Part shown: piece by piece, positions 27,459 to 34,873 of the stretch
How the letters are laid out: each line of letters begins with the position of its first letter
Numbering within the stretch: the first letter of the stretch is position 1
NCBI GenBank assembly: GCA_964518905.1
Contig: CAZFJL010000012.1
Location: 1 to 64,000 of the forward strand
DNA length: 64,000 nucleotides
Direction of reading: 5' to 3'
DNA from: RDYZ01 sp964518905
GTDB lineage: Bacteria > Cyanobacteriota > Cyanobacteriia > Cyanobacteriales > Geitlerinemataceae
Notes under the pieces: generated by a model
The model's database searches: none
What the model saw: the letters and a program-made list of their open reading frames with translations, nothing else
Told to the model about the DNA's origin: nothing
Made by a program: the position numbers and the translations under genes

Positions 27459-28634
27459 CTAATCGTAAACCCGTCCGCGCCATTGGGTTGGCCGGGTCGT
27501 AGCCGAGAGGAAAATGCGGAAAAAGGCGAGCACATCGGCGATCGGCGAAAGCCAAAACAGCCACGCCCAGCGGCTACTCGATCGATCATAGGACGGCGCG
27601 ATCGCCAACCCCATCAAACAGCGCACGACCAACAAAAACGCATTCACATAAAACCACGCCTGAGACACCGGCCCGATCGTCTCCCAACCGTCAAACACAC
27701 AGGGCAACATCGACAGCGTCACAAACAGCGGCAACCCTTGCACCGACAGCAAAAACCAGAGATCGCTCCAGGTTTGCCCCGGCGTCGCCGCGTCCTTCAG
27801 ATCCAGCGATCGACCCCACTCATTCCACGTCTCGATCGCCCCTTCGTACATCCGCACCTTGATCAGCTTCGCGCCATCCCAAAACGCCACCTTAAACCCA
27901 GACGCGGCAACGTGACGCGCCAGCGTAACATCATCGCAAAACGATCCACTCGCTGCCGTATAACCATCGATCGCCTCCAGCACCGATCGGCGACAGAGGA
28001 AACACTGCCCGTTCGCTATCACCCGGCTCGGCTCATCACTCGCGATTCCCGTCGGACCAAAGCGATACACCAGCGTCATCAAGAGCGCCGGTTGCAGGAT
28101 CATTTCGCCGGGATCACGTAGGATGAACTGCGGCGAAAATGTTACCAGATCAAGCCCCGCCGCTTCCGCCGCGCGAACTGCACTGGAAATCAAGCCCGGT
28201 TGCGGCTGGGTGTCGGCATCGATACCGAGAAACCAGGTACTCTTCGGATTCATCGCGTGATAGCCAGTGTGCAGCGCCCAGGGACGACCGACCCAGCCCG
28301 TGGGCAGGGGATCATCCTCGATCGCCCGAAAGCGAGGATCACGATCCGCGATTTGTTCAACCAAACCGACCGTGCCATCCGTTGAGCGACTATCGACGAC
28401 AATCACCTCGCGAACTTCGTAGCTTTGGCGCGTCAGACCATCGAGGCAGGGCTGAAGCCGATCGGCCTCGTTTAAGGTCGGGACGATGACGCTGACCGAG
28501 GCCAATTGCTCTAGGCTGGCCGTCTCCGGTTCAAGGGGCGGTTTACGTCCAGGGCCGCGCATCAGCCGGGATAACAGGATGGCGATCGCAGGAAGCTGGA
28601 TCAGCAGAAAGACAAACGCAACGATAAAAATCAT
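27459..28634 (-). CDS. Membrane-bound family 2 glycosyltransferase, CruG-like
   Basis: A 391-residue GT-A glycosyltransferase. An N-terminal membrane helix (1-25) precedes VSVIVPTLNEADRL, then VDSRSTDGT, the DxD-like GIDADTQP, and a (Q/R)xxRW-type region. Three hydrophobic segments lie near the C terminus (about 295-385). The start and overall order strongly resemble CruG, the cyanobacterial 2'-O-glycosyltransferase that glycosylates myxol-type carotenoids, where GPGRKPPLEP and GWVGRPWALHTG-like segments occur. CruF, its usual partner, is not nearby, so I leave the symbol open. Other membrane GT2 enzymes remain possible. Confidence 0.75.
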   Translation of the reverse strand: MIFIVAFVFLLIQLPAIAILLSRLMRGPGRKPPLEPETASLEQLASVSVIVPTLNEADRLQPCLDGLTRQSYEVREVIVVDSRSTDGTVGLVEQIADRDPRFRAIEDDPLPTGWVGRPWALHTGYHAMNPKSTWFLGIDADTQPQPGLISSAVRAAEAAGLDLVTFSPQFILRDPGEMILQPALLMTLVYRFGPTGIASDEPSRVIANGQCFLCRRSVLEAIDGYTAASGSFCDDVTLARHVAASGFKVAFWDGAKLIKVRMYEGAIETWNEWGRSLDLKDAATPGQTWSDLWFLLSVQGLPLFVTLSMLPCVFDGWETIGPVSQAWFYVNAFLLVVRCLMGLAIAPSYDRSSSRWAWLFWLSPIADVLAFFRIFLSATTRPTQWRGRVYD

Positions 28635-28814
28635 CGGGGCAGCAGTAACGCGGGGGAATCGGTGGAGCCGATCGCAATGAACACGATCGCCAATCTAGGG
28701 TATCGTTCCACGCCCAATCTGGCGTAATACGTTGCGGGGAAAATGGGCAAAATGTCGATGTAACGATCCGTCAGCCTTCAAACAAACGCCCGGAACCCCA
28801 TCCTGACGATCGTC

Positions 28815-29663
28815 CTACAGCGTGAGCTTCATCCCCTCTCGCGCCAAAACACTATTCTCGTGTGCCGCTTGCACTTCCGGCGTCAGCGTATCGAGAAAAT
28901 CATCACTATGGTTCGGATCATGGTGAAACACAACCAGCGTCTTTACATTCGCTGCCTTCGCGACCTTGACGCCCTCTTGCCAGGTGGAATGACCCCAGCC
29001 AATTTTCGGCGCTTTCGGATTGTGATACTCGTCGTCGGTATACATCGCGTCGTAGATCAGCATGTCCGCACCTTGCGCCAGCTTCAGCACATGCTCATCA
29101 ATGCAGTCCGGCAGATGCTCGGTATCAGTACAGTAAAAAATCGATTTTCCGTTCCAGGTAATCCGATAGCCCATCGCCGTGTTCGGATGATTGAGCGGGC
29201 CGGTCTCGATTTTGATATCGTCTAGCTCAAAGGTCGTGCCGCATTTAACATCGACAAATTCGATCGTGTCGGTCAAATTATCGAGGGGAATCGGCGAATT
29301 GGGATGCAACACTCGCTCGATGAAATGCTTCCGCAGCGAGTCGCCGTTTTCGGGGACAGAGCCATAGATTTTGAGCTTATGGCCGGGGGTAAATGCGGGC
29401 AAGAAGAACGGAAAGCCCTGGATATGATCCCAGTGGTAATGGGTAAAGAACATATACAATTCGTCGGGCAGATCTTGCATCAGATCTTTGCTCAACTCTT
29501 GTAGTCCTGTACCGCCGTCAAAAATTAACCGACGACCGCCGATGAGCATCTCAACACAAGAGGTATTGCCGCCGTACCTAACGGTGGTTTTTCCGGGGGT
29601 GGGAATGCTACCGCGAACGCCCCAAAACTTAACCGCGAATTCCGATGAAGTGGCTGATTGCAT
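28815..29663 (-). CDS. MBL-fold metallohydrolase
   Basis: A 282-residue metallo-beta-lactamase fold protein. The N-terminal FWGVRGSIPTPG and RYGGNTSCVE segments and the metal motif HYHWDHIQGF (H-x-H-x-D-H) near residue 76 are clear. Later metal ligands are in GPLNHPN, CTDTEH and the histidine pair in VVFHHDPNHSD. This subgroup includes phosphodiesterase-like and RNase-Z-like hydrolases; the substrate cannot be told. It ends about 100 bases from aroC, same strand. Confidence 0.85.
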   Translation of the reverse strand: MQSATSSEFAVKFWGVRGSIPTPGKTTVRYGGNTSCVEMLIGGRRLIFDGGTGLQELSKDLMQDLPDELYMFFTHYHWDHIQGFPFFLPAFTPGHKLKIYGSVPENGDSLRKHFIERVLHPNSPIPLDNLTDTIEFVDVKCGTTFELDDIKIETGPLNHPNTAMGYRITWNGKSIFYCTDTEHLPDCIDEHVLKLAQGADMLIYDAMYTDDEYHNPKAPKIGWGHSTWQEGVKVAKAANVKTLVVFHHDPNHSDDFLDTLTPEVQAAHENSVLAREGMKLTL

Positions 29664-29768
29664 ACGACTACGGTTCGGTAATGGGCTGACACCACAAATC
29701 GTTCAATAACGTTAGTTCCATTTGCCGATCGCGTATTCCGGACACTCCGGGCAACTCGGCAAAGGTTG

Positions 29769-30869
29769 TCATGATCGTAGCTCGATTTTGCCGCACTGAC
29801 CGCGCTGACGCAGTAGATGATCACAAAGAACGAGAGCGACCATGGCTTCAACCATGGGAACGGCTCGGGGCAAGACACAGGGATCGTGCCGACCACGAGC
29901 GGCGAGCACGACGTCTTCTTTCGATCGCGTCACTGTATTTTGCTCTTTTCGGATTGTAGCAGTCGGTTTAAAAGCTGCCCGCAAAATGATCGGTTCGCCG
30001 TTAGAAATTCCGCCTTGGACGCCGCCCGATCGGTTGGTGCGCGTACGGATCGCGCCGGTTTCGTCGGTATAAAATTCGTCGTTATGTTCGCTGCCTTTGA
30101 GCAGGGTTCCGGCGAAACCGGAGCCGAATTCAAAGCCTTTGGTGGCGGGCAGTGACATCACGGCTTTGGCGAGGTCGGCTTCGAGTTTGTCGAATACGGG
30201 CATCCCGAGGCCGCGCGGCACGTTTTGCGCGACGCATTCGACGACGCCGCCGATCGAGTCGCCTTCGCGCCCGACGGCTTCGATCATCTTGATCATCGTC
30301 TCTGCCATCTCGGGATTCGGGCAGCGCACGATGTTGCGTTCGACTTGCTCGATCGTCACGGTGGCCGGGTCGATGTCGGCTTCGAGCTGCTGGATGCGTT
30401 TGACGTAGGCGACGATTTCGACACCTGCGAGTTCGCGCAGGATTTTTTTGGCGATCGCTCCGGCGGCGACGCGGCCAATGGTTTCACGGGCGGACGATCG
30501 CCCGCCGCCTTGGTAGTTGCGGATGCCGTATTTGGCGTCGTAGGTGGCGTCGGCGTGGGAGGGGCGATAGGCGGTTGCCATTTCGCTATAGTCTTGCGAT
30601 CGGGCGTCTTTGTTGCGGACGAGGATGGCGATCGGTGTGCCGGTGGTTTTGCCCTCGAAGATGCCGGAGAGGATTTCGCAGGTGTCGGATTCTTTGCGAG
30701 GCGTGGTGATTTTGCTTTGGCCGGGGCGACGGCGATCGAGTTCGTATTGGATTTCTGCGGCGGAAATCTCGATCTGGGGTGGGCAGCCGTCGATCGTCAC
30801 GCCGACGCCGCCTCCGTGGGATTCTCCGAATGTGGTGATTCGGAATAAATGTCCGAAGGTGTTGCCCAT
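29769..30869 (-). CDS. aroC: Chorismate synthase
   Basis: It converts 5-enolpyruvylshikimate 3-phosphate to chorismate with reduced FMN, the last shikimate step. Signatures: MGNTFGHLFRITTFGESHGG at the N terminus, RRPGQSKITTPRKE near 47, YQGGGRSSARETIGRVAAG near 123, and a C-terminal RGRHDPCV motif. The 366-residue length is normal. The ATG at 30869 is the start. The downstream MBL gene is co-directional but 105 bases away. Confidence 0.97.
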   Translation of the reverse strand: MGNTFGHLFRITTFGESHGGGVGVTIDGCPPQIEISAAEIQYELDRRRPGQSKITTPRKESDTCEILSGIFEGKTTGTPIAILVRNKDARSQDYSEMATAYRPSHADATYDAKYGIRNYQGGGRSSARETIGRVAAGAIAKKILRELAGVEIVAYVKRIQQLEADIDPATVTIEQVERNIVRCPNPEMAETMIKMIEAVGREGDSIGGVVECVAQNVPRGLGMPVFDKLEADLAKAVMSLPATKGFEFGSGFAGTLLKGSEHNDEFYTDETGAIRTRTNRSGGVQGGISNGEPIILRAAFKPTATIRKEQNTVTRSKEDVVLAARGRHDPCVLPRAVPMVEAMVALVLCDHLLRQRGQCGKIELRS

Positions 30870-30985
30870 AGTTTCAGCGTCGCGCGATCGCGAGTTGTGG
30901 TGCGATCTTGAGAAATGTTCAGTGGTTTACTGTAGCAAAGTTTGGGGGGCGTGGCGGGGAGCGTAAGACCCGGTTTCTGTTGACG

Positions 30986-31372
30986 TTAAAAAATCTCGGC
31001 GAGTGGATAGGCCATTATCGCCGTATCTTCAGTCATGATCGTTAGATTGTGTTCTAACGCTTGGCAGAGCAAGAGACGATCAAACGGATCTCGATGGATT
31101 GGCGGCAAGTTCGTTAGCTGGATGATTGTCGTTTCGGCGATCGGTAAGCTAACAAGCTGGTGACGTTCACGTTGTTGAGGCAGATATGTTGCTGGTGATT
31201 CGGGTAAGGGCAATTTACCCAGTTGATATTTGATGGTTGCTTCCCAAATAGAAGCCACGCTGAGATAGAGAATGTTGTCTGAATTACAGATGGCTTGGCG
31301 ATGGCGCTCAGATAGTCTGGAGTTGTTGCTAATCAGCCAGAGAAAAATGTGTGTATCCAAGAGGATTGTCAT
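30986..31372 (-). CDS. PIN-domain ribonuclease toxin of a type II toxin-antitoxin pair
   Basis: A 128-residue PIN domain related to VapC-type and DUF-PIN toxins. The N-terminal ILLDTHIFLWL gives the first acidic residue (D6). IWEATIK gives E in the middle, and RDPFDRLLLCQA and TEDTAIM give the last two Asp. The four-acid Mg2+ site typical of PIN nucleases is therefore kept, and it likely cuts RNA when released from the antitoxin. Its ATG overlaps the antitoxin's last codons (31369-31372), a usual sign of translational coupling. Confidence 0.85.
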   Translation of the reverse strand: MTILLDTHIFLWLISNNSRLSERHRQAICNSDNILYLSVASIWEATIKYQLGKLPLPESPATYLPQQRERHQLVSLPIAETTIIQLTNLPPIHRDPFDRLLLCQALEHNLTIMTEDTAIMAYPLAEIF

Positions 31373-31614
31373 GATGGTTCAAACAGGCTGATGATTTCTT
31401 CGGGAAGCGGATCATTGAAATCATCAGGGACGACAAATTCTCCTTCGCATAGGCCGATCGGACGGGGGCTTTTGGGTTGGGTTGGTGGCGAGATGGGCTG
31501 AATCTCGGCGATCGGCTGTTCGGCTTGGGTGAGGAGAAAGTGGTTGCCGGTTTGGATCAGTTTGATAAATTCAGGGAGGTCGTGCTGAATGTCGTCGATG
31601 TTAAAGCGAATCAT
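31369..31614 (-). CDS. Phd/YefM-like antitoxin
   Basis: An 81-residue partner of the PIN toxin. The N-terminal IRFNIDDIQHDLPEFIKLIQTG and LLTQAEQPIAEIQPI have the beta-alpha pattern of Phd/YefM DNA-binding antitoxins, and the acidic Pro-rich C-terminal part should wrap the toxin. It is first in the operon and probably autoregulates it. The coding strand opposite the start overlaps the leader of the divergent EAD1-FGE gene (31666), so the two share a regulatory region of only 51 bases. A decayed copy of its 5' half lies at 33101-33193. Confidence 0.8.
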   Translation of the reverse strand: MIRFNIDDIQHDLPEFIKLIQTGNHFLLTQAEQPIAEIQPISPPTQPKSPRPIGLCEGEFVVPDDFNDPLPEEIISLFEPS

Positions 31615-31665
31615 GGCATCGTAAGTCTATGGTTACAACAATTATGTCTCTCTCTCAGCGCGACG

Positions 31666-33087
31666 ATGAAGAAGCTCTCGAAGGAAAATTTTAAGCGGTT
31701 GCGTGAGGCGATCGAGGTGGCGTATCCGCGACGGGGAATGCTGCTGATTTTCGTGCGGGAGGAGTTGGATGAAAACTTGGATGCGATCGTCTCGCCGGGG
31801 AGTAGTTTGCGGGATGCGATCGCGGAGCTGTTAGTGTGGGCGGAGTCGCGGGGTCGGCTGCGTGATGTCTTGATAGCGCTGCAAAAGGATTCGGGACATC
31901 CGGATGTGGTGGTGTTGTGTCAGGAGTTAATGCAGCCAGTACATCCTCAACCGATCGTAACGTCGCAAGGCTTGGCGGGAGGTGCGCCCGTGTCGCGGCG
32001 GAATGTTTTAGAGGGTGCGCTGAAATGGTCGGGCTGGGGAGCGGCGGGGTTGGTTGTTGCGGTTTTGGGGAATGAGTGGGGTCGCGAGACGGAAGCAGAA
32101 CCACCAGCGGTGAGGGAAATTCTCACGCCTGAGCCGACACCAATATCGACGCCGGAGCCAACTCCTGAACCGACTCCAACGCCAACACCAACTCCTGAAC
32201 CGACTCCAACGCCAACTCCTGAGCCGACTCCAACTCCCAAGCTAGAGTCTAGATCTAATTTGCAGCGGTTCAGTGACGAAACGGTGACGGTGGATGCATC
32301 GGGCAATATCGTTGATCGCAAAACGATAACGGCAGAGTATTTCACCGAGACGGCAGCGAATGTTGCGTTGCATATGGTGGCAATCCAGGGTAATCGCTTT
32401 TTGCGTGGGTCACCAGAGAATGAGGCGGGACGCTTTGATCGTGAAGGTCCACGATTAGAGGTATTGGTTCCCGACTTTTTCATCGGGCGGTATGCAGTGA
32501 CTCAGGCACAGTGGCGATCGGTGGCACAACTCAGAAGAATTGATCGCGATCTTGATGCTGATCCATCACGTTTTAAAGGTGCTCTTCGCCCGGTTGAGCA
32601 AGTGACCTGGGATGACACACGCGAGTTTTGTGCGCGACTGTCACGCGAATCGGGTAAGGTCTACCGCTTACCAAGCGAGACGGAATGGGAATATGTCTGT
32701 CGAGCAGAGACAACAACACCATTTGCCTTTGGCGAAACACTAGCAACGGAGATTGCTAACTACAGGGCTGAGTATACCTATGCCAACGGTTCCAAAGGTA
32801 AATATCGCGGGCAGACAGTTGAGGTCGGTAACTTCTTGCCAAATGCTTGGGGGGTATACGACATGCACGGCAATGTTTGGGAATGGTGTGAGGATGCATG
32901 GCGTGACAACTATTCCAACAAATCAATCGATAGCAGCGCCCACTTTAATAACAGTACACAGAAAAGAGTTGCTCGCGGTGGTTCTTGGGACAATTATCCA
33001 TGGGATTGCCGCTCTGCCATGCGTTCCTACTTTCCGCGTAACAATTATGGCTATTACCTCGGTTTCCGCATCTGCTGCGTCCTCTAA
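31666..33087 (+). CDS. EAD1-membrane-FGE/C-lectin protein, candidate DGR variable protein
   Basis: A 473-residue protein. Residues 1-88 match effector-associated domain 1 (EAD1: FKRLREAIEVAYP, ENLDAIVSPGSSLRDAI, LLVWAESRGRL), an adaptor domain of bacterial conflict systems. SRRNVL at 110-115, followed by a hydrophobic run (about 119-138), is a twin-arginine-like signal anchor. Residues 153-190 are a TPEPTP-rich stalk. Residues 231-473 are a formylglycine-generating-enzyme (FGE)/C-lectin fold (GNRFLRGSPENEAGRFDREGP, VTQAQW, RLPSETEWEYVCRA, NVWEWCED, RGGSW, LGFR). Of the two FGE catalytic cysteines only the second position (C448) is kept, the first being N443, so it is probably a binding domain. 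The tail looks hypervariable (see 32980-33075). The ATG at 31666 is chosen because upstream codons are antisense to the antitoxin gene. Confidence 0.85.
   Translation: MKKLSKENFKRLREAIEVAYPRRGMLLIFVREELDENLDAIVSPGSSLRDAIAELLVWAESRGRLRDVLIALQKDSGHPDVVVLCQELMQPVHPQPIVTSQGLAGGAPVSRRNVLEGALKWSGWGAAGLVVAVLGNEWGRETEAEPPAVREILTPEPTPISTPEPTPEPTPTPTPTPEPTPTPTPEPTPTPKLESRSNLQRFSDETVTVDASGNIVDRKTITAEYFTETAANVALHMVAIQGNRFLRGSPENEAGRFDREGPRLEVLVPDFFIGRYAVTQAQWRSVAQLRRIDRDLDADPSRFKGALRPVEQVTWDDTREFCARLSRESGKVYRLPSETEWEYVCRAETTTPFAFGETLATEIANYRAEYTYANGSKGKYRGQTVEVGNFLPNAWGVYDMHGNVWEWCEDAWRDNYSNKSIDSSAHFNNSTQKRVARGGSWDNYPWDCRSAMRSYFPRNNYGYYLGFRICCVL
32980..33075 (+). other. Candidate DGR variable region at the 3' end of the FGE gene
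   Basis: In cyanobacterial DGR targets the lectin tail runs from RGGSW to LGFR and varies at positions whose template codons are AAC or AAT. Here the positions after W441 read D, N, Y, P, W, D, C, then after M452-R453 S, Y, F, P, R, N, N, Y, G, Y, Y, L. The 13 variable-type codons (GAC, AAT, TAT, GAT, TCC, TAC, TTT, AAC, AAT, TAT, GGC, TAT, TAC) all end in C or T, as expected from adenine mutation of AAY. The constant codons between match the usual frame. No template repeat or reverse transcriptase is in this window. Confidence 0.6.
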
Positions 33088-33100
33088 ATAGAGAGCTGAT

Positions 33101-33193
33101 CGGCTTGGGTGAGGATAAGACGGTTGCCGGTTTGGATAAGTGTGATAGCCCGGATAGGTTGTTTTGAATGTCGTCAGTATTGAAGCGGATCAT
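33101..33193 (-). pseudogene. Antitoxin relic, decayed copy of the 31369-31614 gene start
   Basis: Read on the minus strand, the ATG at 33193 begins IRFNTDDIQNNLSG, close to the intact antitoxin. Alignment with 31521-31614 shows roughly three quarters identity over about 93 bases, with a one-base deletion that shifts the frame. It begins 14 bases after the stop of the EAD1-FGE gene, so that gene lies between two direct copies of the antitoxin start. Confidence 0.8.
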
Positions 33194-33252
33194 GACATTG
33201 TTCTGAGGGCATGTCTCACTCCCCATGAAAACACTGATTTTCTTGGCAGACT

Positions 33253-33660
33253 CTAATAAGGCGATCGCACCCACCGCCGCAGCCAATTCCGTAGCCGATC
33301 GCCCAGCGACACCCGGCCACACCACCCCGCCCCAACCTCACGCCACTCCCCCAACAAAATCCGACCCAACGGCGTTAACCGAAAACTATCCGTAATCCCC
33401 TGCCCATCCACCTCACGCCGCAAAATCCCCACCACACTCAACCAAATAAGCTCATCCTCCGCCGCAAGCTCCGCGATCGCCCCGCCCGTAAACCCATTGC
33501 TCACGCCCGCACGACCCGCGATCGTCGCCAACGGCACACCCCGCTCCTGCAACTCCTCATACAACCGCAGCGAAAATGGCGCACAACGCATCGCCCGCCG
33601 CGCACGCGCCAGGGTCTTCGGGGTATAACGATCGGCAGTATACGTCGGAGTCGCAGTCAT
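33253..33660 (-). CDS. Conserved cyanobacterial protein, Npun_F0494-like
   Basis: A 135-residue cytosolic protein. The segments LARARRAMRCAPFSLRLYEE, VPLATIAGRAGVSNG and RREVDGQGITDSFRLTPLGR resemble my memory of the Npun_F0494 family of cyanobacteria. The order suggests a small winged-helix-like domain, but the function is unknown. Start: the ATG at 33660 is preferred to a TTG nine codons upstream; neither has a clear ribosome site. A C-terminal Arg/Trp-rich stretch ends the protein. Confidence 0.65.
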   Translation of the reverse strand: MTATPTYTADRYTPKTLARARRAMRCAPFSLRLYEELQERGVPLATIAGRAGVSNGFTGGAIAELAAEDELIWLSVVGILRREVDGQGITDSFRLTPLGRILLGEWREVGAGWCGRVSLGDRLRNWLRRWVRSPY

Positions 33661-33771
33661 GATGATTCTGTCGGTGTTATGGGGCAAGTGTTACGGGATA
33701 TATCGATCAATTGACAACGAGCGAATTGATCCTAAGCTAGCCTAGCGTTTCTTGCCGCCCAACCCATCACC

Positions 33772-34674
33772 ATGCCCTTCACCGTCGCCACCTTTTATAA
33801 ATTCACGCCGTTTCCCGATCGCGCCACAAAACAGCAGGAATACCAAACCCTGTGCGAAGCGAGCGACATTCGCGGCACGATTTTACTCGCAGACGAAGGC
33901 ATCAACGCCACGATCGCCGGAACCAGCACGGCGATCGATCACGTCCTCGCGACCCTACGTCAAGACGATCGCCTCCAGGATCTCGACGTTAAATTTTCTC
34001 AGGCCGAAACCCTGCCCTTTGGCCGTCTCAAAGTTAAACTCAAAGCCGAAATCGTCACCTTCGGCCAGCCCGACGCCAACCCCACCCAAATCGTCGGCCA
34101 CTACGTCAAACCCGAAGATTGGAACGAGTTGATCTCGCAACCCGATGTGGTGACGATCGACACCCGCAACGATTTTGAAGTAGCGATCGGCTCGTTCCAC
34201 GGCGCAGCCAATCCCCACACCGCCAGCTTTCGCGACCTGCCCGACTTCGTGCAACAAAACCTCAACCCCAACCAGCATAAGCGCGTCGCCATGTTCTGCA
34301 CCGGTGGCATCCGCTGCGAAAAAGCGACGTCTTATCTCAAACAGCAAGGGTTTGAAGAGGTGTACCACCTCCAAGGCGGCATCTTGAAATATCTTGAAGA
34401 GGTTCCCGCCGAGGAAAGCCTTTGGGAAGGGGACTGTTTTGTGTTTGATGAGCGGGTGTCGGTCGGGCATGGTCTGGAGCCGGGAGATTATGAGCTGTGT
34501 CAGGCGTGCGGTGCGCCAGTGTCGGACGCCGATCGCCGATCGCCCCACTACGAAGCCTGGATCTCCTGTCCGAGCTGTTACGCAGCACTAACGCCGGAGA
34601 AGCGATCGCGGCAGTTGGCGCGTAAACAGCAGGCGGAGGGATCGCGATCGGGCAATGAACGATCGACCCGATGA
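33772..34674 (+). CDS. trhO: tRNA uridine-34 hydroxylase (rhodanese-fold, TrhO/YceA family)
   Basis: It catalyses oxygen-dependent 5-hydroxylation of uridine 34 in tRNA anticodons. An N-terminal ferredoxin-like domain (about 1-95, with LLADEGINATIAG) is followed by a rhodanese domain (about 120-215) with the active-site loop CTGGIRCEKA, the cysteine near residue 176. A cysteine-rich tail carries CQACG and CPSC pairs. The ATG at 33772 gives a typical start (FTVATFYKFTPF). The last 15 residues are basic and poorly conserved. Length 300. Confidence 0.9.
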   Translation: MPFTVATFYKFTPFPDRATKQQEYQTLCEASDIRGTILLADEGINATIAGTSTAIDHVLATLRQDDRLQDLDVKFSQAETLPFGRLKVKLKAEIVTFGQPDANPTQIVGHYVKPEDWNELISQPDVVTIDTRNDFEVAIGSFHGAANPHTASFRDLPDFVQQNLNPNQHKRVAMFCTGGIRCEKATSYLKQQGFEEVYHLQGGILKYLEEVPAEESLWEGDCFVFDERVSVGHGLEPGDYELCQACGAPVSDADRRSPHYEAWISCPSCYAALTPEKRSRQLARKQQAEGSRSGNERSTR

Positions 34675-34684
34675 GCACTGAGCG

Positions 34685-34798
34685 TGCATCGTTCCCACGC
34701 TCTGCGTGGGAATGCTTTCGGGGACGCTCTGCGTCCCGTAAACTCGCGACGCAGAGCGTCTAAAGAGACGTTCCCACGCAGAGCGCAGGAACGATGCA
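34685..34798. repeat. Nested palindromic repeat element, GTTCCCACGC type
   Basis: The ends TGCATCGTTCC (34685) and GGAACGATGCA (to 34798) are inverted repeats. Inside are further palindromes: CCCACGCTCTGCGTGGG near 34695, GACGCTCTGCGTC near 34723, its inverse GACGCAGAGCGTC near 34748, and TTCCCACGCAGAGCG near 34770. The GTTCCCACGCTCTGCGTGGGA-type core is a widely scattered bacterial repeat. It starts about ten bases after the trhO stop. Confidence 0.85.
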
Positions 34799-34873
34799 AA
34801 AAACCAGGCTCGGCAAAATGTCCCGCATTAAACGGCTTCAAACTTAAACGGCTTCAAGCGATCGGACACCACC

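Noticed and set aside
28815..29663. Link of the MBL hydrolase to aroC function
   Set aside because: The genes are co-directional but 105 bases apart and unrelated in pathway. I see no reason beyond proximity.
31477..31665. In-frame extension of the EAD1-FGE gene upstream to 31477
   Set aside because: The extra codons are the antisense of the antitoxin gene start, and the EAD1 domain begins at the ATG at 31666, giving a complete domain without them.
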